Assembly (NCBI GenBank): GCA_016584495.1
Contig: WAID01000015.1
Location: 2,046,501-2,110,500 of the forward strand
Length of the DNA: 64,000 nt
Source of the DNA: Celoporthe dispersa
Taxonomy: Eukaryota > Ascomycota > Sordariomycetes > Diaporthales > Cryphonectriaceae
Reading direction: 5' to 3'
A model generated the notes under the pieces. The model made no database searches. It saw only the letters and a list, made by a program, of their open reading frames with translations, and had not been told where the DNA came from. How positions within the stretch are numbered: the first letter of the stretch is position 1; every line of letters starts with the position of its first letter. This document shows, one piece after another, positions 56,019-64,000 of the stretch. Position numbers and translations under genes: made by a program.

Positions 56019-57988
56019 ATGGGCACCGAAGACAGGCACGTGTCCTTTGAGGACCCGCACTCCAGTGCCAGCGACGAGGATGCCAAGGCTGTCGAGGTAA
56101 ATGCCCGGGCCGTTGCCTCGTCCTCTTCTCTGTTCTTTCTCTCTTTCACTTTCTTCTCCCCTTCCTCTCCGTAACGTCTGACTGTTTCCTCCTGACAAGT
56201 CTTCGCCAGGTCACTTTCGACGCTGCCAATGTCCACCGCCGCAAGAGCTCCCTCGTCCCATCCGAGTCTCAACGGCCCCGCCCGCGCGAGGACGACAAGA
56301 CCCAATGTCTCGTCCACCAGTTCCTCGAGTCCCAGCGCCGTGCCCGTCACGCCCAGCAGCAGCAGCACGGCGCCAGCACCAGCACCAGCAGCGATAAGCC
56401 GCCTGCTGACGACCACGACCAGCCGCCGCGCCAGCCACAGGTCCACGCGAACGCAGTGAACAACAGCAGCATACCGCACGAGAACGGTCTCGGCGACCGC
56501 CTGGTCGAGCCCAAGGGCAAGTGCGCGATCCTGTCCCGGGGCAATGGCAACGGTAGCGACGCCAGCAGCGACGTGGGCCAGACGGACGAGCACAACTGGG
56601 CCAAGCAGATGGCCAAGGCGACAACATTCGAGGCGGACCAGGCCGGCGTGGACCACGACGTGCTGCACAGCCGGCTGCTGACCAAGAAGCAGCTGAGCGA
56701 GATGGCGTGGGGCGTGCGCGAGCTGAGCCGGAGGCTGGGCAGCATGAGGCTGAAGTTCCGGGTGCGCAACATCTTCATATTGACCAAGATCTACGACCGC
56801 GATCTTGTCCCCAAGACAAGGGAGCTGGTCAGGTGGCTGCTGGACAAGGACAGGGACGTCAGGTATACGGTATACCTGGAAAGAGACCTCAAGGGCAACA
56901 AGCAGTTTGACGCGCCTGGCCTGATCGAGGAGATACGGGCGGACTACGTCCAGGCTGGCGAGCTGGAGGAAGAGAACAGCAAGGACATCTCCAAGCGGCT
57001 GAGGTGGTGGGACGAGCGTATGTGCCACACGAGGCCACACACATTTGACTTTGCCATCACTCTCGGCGGCGACGGAACCGTGTTATACGCCAGCTGGCTC
57101 TTCCAGAGGATCGTGCCGCCTGTGCTCAGCTTCGCGCTGGGGAGCCTGGGCTTCCTGACCAAGTTCGACTTCGAGGACTACCGCAACACACTTGCCGGAG
57201 CTTTTAGGGAGGGCGTGACGGTGAGCCTGCGATTGCGGTTCGAAGGGACCATCATGAGGAGCCAGAAGAGGAGAAGAAAGCAGGCGTCAATCACGGATGG
57301 CAAGACGGTCGGCGAGGCTGACGGCCAGGCGCAAGAGGACGAGGAGGTGCCACAGGCCGAGCGCGACCTGGTAGAAGAGCTGGTCGGCGAAGAAAGGGAA
57401 AACGAGCACACCCACAAGCCGGATGGGACATACGAAATACTCAACGAGATTGTGGTGGATCGCGGGCCGAATCCTAGTGAGTTGAATCGTTTTCGTAACC
57501 TTCATATCCTATCTTGTGACACTAGTACTGAGAGGCGGCCAGCAATGTCTTTCTGCGAGATATTCGGGGATGATGAGCACTTCACCTCCGTCCTTGCCGA
57601 CGGCGTCTGCGTGTCCACACCCACCGGCTCGACCGCATACAACCTTGCAGCCGGCGGATCTCTCTGCCATCCAGAGAACCCCGTGATGCTCGTGACGGCC
57701 ATCTGCGCCCACACCCTCAACTTCCGGCCCATCATCCTGCCCGACACCATCGTCCTGCGCGTCGGCGTCCCCTACAGCGCGCGGACGAGCTCGTGGGCCT
57801 CATTCGACGGCCGCGAGCGGCTCGAGCTGTTGCCCGGCGACTACGTCACCATCTCGGCGAGCCGGTACCCGTTTGCGAGCGTGCAGGCGCAGGGACGGCG
57901 CAGCGAGGACTGGGTGAACAGCATCAGCGGGAAGCTGGGCTGGAACACGAGACAGAAGCAGAAGGCCTTCCGGGAGTGGGATAGCTGA
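56019..57988 (+). CDS. NAD kinase (UTR1/YEF1 family)
   Basis: Phosphorylates NAD (and possibly NADH) to NADP(H) with ATP, the only route to NADP in the cell. Exons are 56019-56096, 56210-57476 and 57543-57988. The second intron (57477-57542) is exactly 66 bp and has no in-frame stop, so a plain ORF reads straight through it; removing it restores the conserved NPTMS junction. A disordered N-terminus with a poly-Gln patch precedes the catalytic core: FAITLGGDGTVLYAS (GGDG motif), LGFLTKFDF, then TPTGSTAYNLAAGGSLCHPE (conserved NAD-site motif) and RTSSWASFDGRER. Exons sum to 597 codons (596 aa), intact. Confidence 0.95.
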
Positions 57989-58874
57989 TGAAAAGATCCA
58001 CCACCAGCGCAGGATAGGAACTTGACGCTGGTTTTACTTCCGGCAGGGCCGGGCTGTCCCCCTCTCCCCTTTGTTTTGTTTAATTTTTTTTTTTATATTT
58101 CTGCTTCCAGTGTATGAATATGAGAGGGTCATGCATAGGTTTCTGGGAACGACGGTCAAGACTTTGGATACATATATCTGGGAGCACGATAACACGCCGG
58201 TAGACTTATAGAGTGGAACGCCTTGGATTTCAGGGCAATTACGACTACCCTTCGATCGACAAAGCTCGCCGAGTTTCTCAACCTGCCCACTGCCAACATC
58301 CATCACACCCTCTGTAACCTGAGTCTCGACGATATTAGAGAGAACGACATTGCACCTGGGAACGCCCAAACCGCCCCGACCTCTTCTCTCTTCTCAGTGC
58401 AGTGCGGGAAAGAACCGCATAGCTCATCCCTCCTAACATGAGAGATGTGATCCTGAACCAGGCTCCACCCTTCAAGCTGGGATATCTCTTGCGCCTTCAC
58501 GACAGCTTGGCGGCCTTGCTTGGCGCTTCCTGAAACGCGTTGAGCCGCAGGCCCCAGACCGTGCATACACACACACACAACACAATAACAACAACCACTG
58601 CAGCTACCACAACTACGGCTCACACGCTGAGAGGACGCGCGTCACAGAACTCGACCACATTATTACCACGAACGGGTGTACTGTTGTCTCCCAAAAGTCA
58701 AACGCTGGTCATTCTTTTCCATCACTCTAATAGGGGGGGGAATCTCGTATGCCTATGAGCCTGAAGTCCCAACGGCCATGATGTAAAATTACATGCAGCA
58801 CCAAAAAAAAAAAGTGGCTTTGTGTCTCCCCACTCCGGCATTACAATTTTATCAAAAAGACACTTCCTCTCATC
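57989..58874. other. intergenic, no gene seen
   Basis: 3' flanks of two convergent genes. A T-rich run lies near 58083-58095 and an A-rich run near 58803-58815. Short ORFs here are not protein-like. Confidence 0.6.
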
Positions 58875-60117
58875 TCATGCGTCCTCGCCATCCTCGACAG
58901 TCTCCACAAAGGTCATGGTCACGCCCTGGTCGCCATTGACGTTCAGGTTCACGGCGTCGATGGCGCCGGGGTTGGGATTCGCGTCCCTCTTGTTGGGTGC
59001 GATCTGGATCGTCTCGTAGCGCGGCTCGACGTTGCCATTCACGTTGTCAAGGTCGCGGGCGGTCATCTGCTCACCGCTCTGAAGGGCTGAAGAGAACACA
59101 CAGAGCATGTTAGTTGGGGCTCAAAAAAAAAAAAAAGAAAGTCATTGCTCCCGAACTCTTTCATCTGTGTACCACAGTGCGAGGGCCCGGGTCAGGTCAT
59201 GAAAGAAAAACTCATCACTACTCACAAGAAGGGATGCCAGAGCGCACGTACATGGTGGTGATCTTGACCTTGGGCCCCGCAGCAGCAGCACCAGGCAGGT
59301 CCCGCTTGGCGGCCGTCGTGCCCGTGCCTGCGCGTGCGGCGGCCTCCCTGGTTGTTGTCGACGATGATGCCGACGCCGGAACCCTCGCGGCCTGTTCCGA
59401 GCTGGATCTTGGGGCCCTTCACCAGGGCGGCCTCGGCGAACTGGAGGGCCCTGTCGAAGCTGGCAAAATCACGCTTGGCGATGGTGGAGGTGTCCTCGTC
59501 GACGTCGTCGGTGCTGGTCTCGGTGTCGTCACGAGGCAGGACTGCCTTGCCCATTCCCTGGAGAGCAGCAATCTGTTGGGCCTGTTGAGGTGAGAGAGAG
59601 AGAGAGAGCGGTTAGTGATCTGTCGACCTTGTTGTGTGCAGAGGTGGGATGCGCTGGATTGCGGCGCTGAAAGAGAGGGGTATGTTCGCACCTCGAGACT
59701 CACCTGCTCCGTGATGGTGGCGTCCTTGGTGGCCTCGTCGACAGGGACAGCAGATGGCTCAACCACATTATTCTGCTCAATCGCCTGGGTCTCGGCGGCG
59801 GCAACAGCAGCAGTCGATGGGCTCGCGGCAGCCGCAGCTTCTGCAGCTGCGTTCGTCGTTGCTCCGCTCGCCGCCGTCACTGCGGCCCCCTCGAGTGTGT
59901 TCATGAGCGTGGACACATCCTGGCTGCCTCCGAAGCTGATCTCACCATCACCTGTTGGCAGTACAATCTGTGGTCAGTGAACCGGAACGGAATGCCTCGG
60001 CGGTGATGTTCGGGTCTGCTTACCGACTACCAATGCCGGCGAGTAGGCTCCAAGGTTGATGTTCAGTGGCAGGGCGGCGGCAGCACCAGCCAGGAGCACA
60101 ATGCGGTAGGCAACCAT
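58875..60117 (-). CDS. secreted protein with dibasic KR sites, hypothetical
   Basis: Unrecognised secreted protein. Four exons: 60117-60024, 59951-59704, 59581-59226 and 59086-58875; donors are GTAAGC, GTGAGT and GTGAGT. Signal peptide at residues 1-16 (MVAYRIVLLAGAAAAL). Exon 2 is Ala/Thr/Ser-rich and disordered. Exons 3-4 contain three Lys-Arg-Asp sites (IAKRDF, AAKRDLPG, NKRDANP) typical of Kex2 cleavage, and an acidic C-terminus. An extra base in the C3 run 59346-59348 (G-run on the coding strand) breaks frame in exon 3; without it the exons total 303 codons (302 aa), and the stretch LPGAAAAGPKVKITTMYVRS joins on. Function unknown. Confidence 0.75.
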
Positions 60118-63100
60118 TTTTTTTCCTTTTTTTGGGTTATGAGGACTATATCATACAACCTCCTGGGCTCGACGACTTGATTAATAGGAGAATGATGCTT
60201 GCAACAAGAGAGAAGACAAGGGAGCAGCGAGGATAGAACCAGCTCGACCAGCGGGCGCCGTGGGAGAGGAGAGATGTGATATTAGAGTGATGATTCGTTC
60301 GAGCGCAGCTAAGGAGAGGGGAACATGTCAGTTATTCTCCATGGCGAGCGGGAGGGAACGAGACATATATATGAAGCACGGGTTGGAAGGCCAAGGGCGG
60401 CCGGGCGAACAAGCATGCAGGCTCTCGAGTGAGAATCCCTCCTCTCACACATTCTCCCCAATAGTGTTGATCCACTTGATGTATCCGCCAAGAGACTTTT
60501 CCGGGCTGCCGTGCGATTCCAGACGTGGACATCACGGTGATCCTGTCGACCCTCAACCCCAGACCAAAAAAAAAAAAAAAAGGCACAATGCATTTCTTCT
60601 AGTGAAGGGGGATCCGAAAGGGTTGTTTGGACAACACGGCGGGATCCACCACCACCAGCCCGCCAAGATGCCTCCTCTTACAGTCCCCCGGGACAAGACA
60701 GTCCAAACGGTGGAGACACAAACTAGCCATGTAGAGGGAGGAGGAGGAGGAGGCGAAATGAAAGGTCGATACGGTATTGGACAGTTTGCACGCCTCCAGT
60801 AGTTGCCCTGAGGACCTTTCTCTTTGTCGTCCGTCCCGTTTGAGGACCCAGATATGATTCACCTTGGCTGTTGTAGCCAAGAGAGGGTCAAAGCAGCTAC
60901 AAAACTGATCGGACGGGCTCGTGAGCTGGGCCCTTTCTTACAACAAGCAGCACCACGGCAGGAGATGGGGTGGGTGGTTGAGTCGACCGCATGTGGGTCA
61001 GGCAGTCTTGAGACCTTGCCAAGGAAACATAGAGCCAAGACGTCCAAGCAAGCAGGAGAGGTCCAGTAACACCTTGGCCCGAGCGGAACCCTTGCCTGTG
61101 AGGTGGTGGCGAGGAGAGATGATATGTCCTGAGTACTGACACGTGCTCCCACCAACTGGGAGGTTCATGACTGGTTTCTTCATTTTTGGGGGGGCTTCCT
61201 TGGGATAGAGTTATCCAGGTAGCGAGGGATAATTATGTGCAAAATGGGAGCTGGATTGAGCTAGTCAAGTCAATATTCCGTAGGTGCACCGTTTCAAAAA
61301 CCAAAAACAAGTTCACATATATATCAGCCAATACAAGCTCAAGAGTAGGCTTGAAGGTTGCTGTGAAGAAGAATCAGTAGTAGTAGTAGTGGTAGTAGTA
61401 TTAAAGAGGCATGTGAAAGTAAGTTTCCAGCCAGTCAATAATTGAGTCTTGTTCTGCAGCAGTGCGCAGGGCCGTGGTAGCGCAGGCCCTTGAAACGAAA
61501 CACGGAATCAGGGCCTTCCCCTCCCCCAGAATGGTCACTGCACCACACCCTCCCTCCTCCACCTCCACTGCCGACAGCTGTGTGGGACGTCCCCAGGAAA
61601 CGTCAGCCTCGCATAGAGAATACGCCTCAAGGTAACATCAGTCGTTTCAAGAGAGGTAAACCCCTCCCCTCCCCCCCCCCGCACTGAATTATTGTTCATA
61701 CCGATGTACGTACTGGCCAAGTTTACACCCACCAGCCTCCCGTAATTTTTCGGGCGGACACACAGACATACAAGTCGCGCTGAGTCTAGACCATCTGGCC
61801 GCCTATCGTCCCAAGAGGGTCAAGAAGCCGCCAGTGCAAGGGAGAAGACTGCCAAGAGATCCCAAATATAGAAACGTCCTCGTGGTCCTTTATTTTTTTT
61901 TCTTCCTTTTCCTTTTGGATCTTCACCCTGGATTTCACCTCATGGTGTTTTGGATCTTGGACGCGCTTGGGAGGGGGGGAGCGCTTTGTCGGAGCCAAGA
62001 CTGCCGGACCAAGGAACAACCGCCAAGGCATGATTCGGCACACGATAGACGTGATCGTCCTCGAGGACAAGTGACATTTAGTAGGGGACAATTGAAAGAG
62101 AATATGGTTATGTGTTTTTGGTGAGTCAACAAGCTCATATCAAAGACCTCTAAAGAAAGAGAGAGAAAAAACTGAGTATTAATTATAACACGGCATTAGA
62201 AATTCTCGATTGCCCGAACCATGAGCCCAGGAGCTCGAGGAGCATCGATGTGAAAACTCAGAAAAGAGCAGGCGGGTTGGTGATGACTCTCGACAGTATC
62301 AGCGAGAGTCGACCCCCTCTGTCGGTCACAACAAATAATGGTCAAATGACCGTCATTATATTTTACAATTAACTACACCAGAAACATACCCAGTGTAGTA
62401 GGTAAAGTCATTTGCTGCATCAAGCGGGCAGCGTCCAAACAAACCACAGTGCCGCGAAAGCCTCCTCGAGGCTCACACAGCAAATAATCACCTAGTCATG
62501 AGATACTGTGACCGATGTACACCTGATAGACTCAGCTTAATAGTTGCATTCTGGGCAAGGTATGCGCAGGCAGATCAGCATCCAGATCTGGTAGCTTCTA
62601 CGTGGTTTCTTCTCGACTCCCGTTCATCATCATCGCAGGGCAGGAATCGCATCAGGACGGATGTAGATTAACAAACACCCTGTCCGTCATGGTTGTCCTT
62701 TGTGTGTCTGCTTCAAAGTGTCATGAAAGGAAGCACACGCCCTCGAAGAAAGGTCATGCTCCTGAGAGTAGGAGAGTAGGGTACACAAAGCCATTGTGCA
62801 AAGCCAAGGAGGCCTGACAACAAATCTACTCCATATGTAAAGACGAGAAGCCCCGCCGAGTCTCGACGCCGCACCAGGTGGTGACGCCTAGCTAGACTGA
62901 GCTGCCGTCTGATCAACCGGGATGCTACTTCACTAAAAAGAACAAATGGCGTATAACTTTTGAGAGCGTGAAGTGTGAAGGCTGGACCGCGACTTGTTGG
63001 TGAACAGGCAGGCTGTTGATCGGCCGGCACTGGCTAACAGCACACAAGAGATCCCAAACCTCGACCATCATAAACGAGCACCTCCAGCTCCTTCTTCTCA

Positions 63101-63211
63101 TATTACTTACCAAGCACCCGAAGCCCTGGACTGCTTAGACCCGCCACCACCTCTGCTGACCCCAGATCCCACACCCTCCGCGACCCGGAAGCACACCACA
63201 ACCCGGGCATT
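60118..63211. other. 3.1-kb gene-free stretch
   Basis: No supportable gene. Contains an A16 run near 60567-60582, an (AGT)n repeat at about 61375-61401, a C-rich run near 61670-61680, and an AT-rich patch near 62335-62375. No tRNA or rRNA seen. Confidence 0.5.
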
Positions 63212-64000
63212 ATGGAGACCAACCACCGCCTCTACCTCCTAGCCACCATCCCCCTCTTCTTTCTAGTCACCCTCGTCCCCCTAGGCCTCGCCTTCGTGGT
63301 CTGGAACGCCCACCGCCTGGAGAAGACGGACAGGCGCAGCCGCTCCGCGCCCAAGATGGTGAGATGCGCCGGTACCCTCGCAGCCTGGCTGACGAGCTAC
63401 ACAGGAACCCCTCCCCCCGTCGATGATGTCGTCGACCTGGAGAGGCAGCAGGACTTCAGCATGGGCCGCTACGGCAATCCCTTCCCCATCAACAAGGCCG
63501 ACCGGGCGCTGGTGCAGGACTTCAGCATGGGCCGCTACGGCTCCCCGTACGGCGATGCAGCCAACGCCTCCGTGGCCACCTCGTCCCCCTCTCCCTCCTC
63601 CGAGGCGGAACGCCTCTCCAGCGCCGCCACGGCCGCAGCCCCAGCCCTCTACCGCCGGTTGAGCCACGTCTCCTCCGCCGCCTCTTCCACCGCAGCCGCC
63701 CTAGGCGTCGGAGCCCGGCCCGAGAACCCCACCGCCGTCGCCGCCGGCCTCTCCCTGGCCCTGAAGCCATGGTACCTTGTCCCAGACGAGGACATGGACC
63801 AGCAGTTCGACCCGGCCCCGGCCTTCCTGCGGCAGGGGGCAGTGCCCGGCAAGGCGAGCTTGTTCCGGCCGGCGGCGCACCAGCAGTACGGGCTGAAGCA
63901 GAAGCAGAAGCGCCTCGAGGACGACGGGTTCGTGGATGTGCCTCTCACTGCCGCGGGTGACCGTGCCTGGCTGAGGTGAGTCGACGGCGGTTGTCCTGGC
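63212..64000 (+). CDS. single-pass membrane protein, hypothetical (3' end off window)
   Basis: Starts METNHRLYLL; residues 7-31 form a strong membrane anchor (LLATIPLFFLVTLVPLGLAFVVW) followed by basic residues, so the rest is probably cytoplasmic. The sequence QDFSMGRYG followed by N/S-P occurs twice, about 27 residues apart, a short internal duplication. The remainder is Ala/Ser/Pro-rich, with a basic patch (LKQKQKRLEDDG) near the end. A stop lies at 63977-63979, but it overlaps a good GTGAGT donor (63976-63981), so the coding region probably continues beyond the window. Family not recognised. Confidence 0.65.

Noticed and set aside
55910..57040. 376-aa minus-strand ORF opposite NAD kinase
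   Set aside because: Shadow of the NAD kinase exon; no independent motif.

Overview
This 64-kb window is nuclear DNA of a filamentous ascomycete (Pezizomycotina, most likely a Sordariomycete; genus not determinable by eye). The evidence is short spliceosomal introns (about 50-160 bp) with GTRNGT donors and CTNAC-type branch sites, one gene per transcript on both strands, a Zn2Cys6 regulator, a TigA-type disulfide isomerase, a Dsc/Tul1 E3 ligase, and the fungal-specific gasdermin and DUF7580-subtilase families. Intergenic DNA is rich in microsatellites, with no intact transposon, rRNA or CRISPR.

Layout. 0-6.6 kb: a small membrane protein, methylenetetrahydrofolate reductase and the splicing factor YJU2. 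6.6-13.4 kb: almost gene-free, with one candidate 84-aa gene behind a TATA box. 13.4-19.1 kb: an amidohydrolase-family decarboxylase, an apparently decayed membrane ORF and a Zn2Cys6 transcription factor. 19.1-25 kb: a 5.9-kb gene-poor stretch upstream of that factor, holding a perfect (TC)45 tract. 25-43.5 kb: dense housekeeping genes: an unrecognised RS-rich coiled-coil protein, the tRNA ribosylphosphate transferase RIT1, a HAD hydrolase, a class II DnaJ, the Golgi/ER E3 ligase DSC1/TUL1, an HSBP1-like gene, an ER disulfide isomerase divergent from ribosomal protein S29, and mitochondrial EF-Tu. 43.8-55.5 kb: an accessory island (below). 55.5-64 kb: NAD kinase, a secreted Kex2-site protein, 3 kb without genes, and a membrane protein running off the end.

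The accessory island is the part to look at. It holds a 291-aa gasdermin-family (HET-Q1/RCD-1-type) pore-forming protein, an 852-aa C2H2 zinc-finger protein, and a DUF7580-subtilase (HET-Q2-type) protease, followed by a scrambled tRNA-Lys(CTT)-derived element and a divergent alpha/beta-hydrolase and flavin-monooxygenase pair. A gasdermin next to a subtilase is the organisation of the fungal regulated-cell-death pair het-Q1/het-Q2, in which the protease removes a C-terminal inhibitory tail of about 5 kDa. Here residue 238 of the gasdermin is Phe, the residue number I recall for the HET-Q1 cleavage site, and about 53 acidic residues follow it.

Data-quality caveat. Many conserved genes (MTHFR, YJU2, the Zn2Cys6 factor, RIT1, DnaJ, DSC1, the monooxygenase, the secreted protein and the subtilase) are in frame only if single-base gains or losses, mostly in G/C or A homopolymers, are allowed. 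With them, exon lengths sum to whole codons in every case. I read these as assembly indels rather than pseudogenes.
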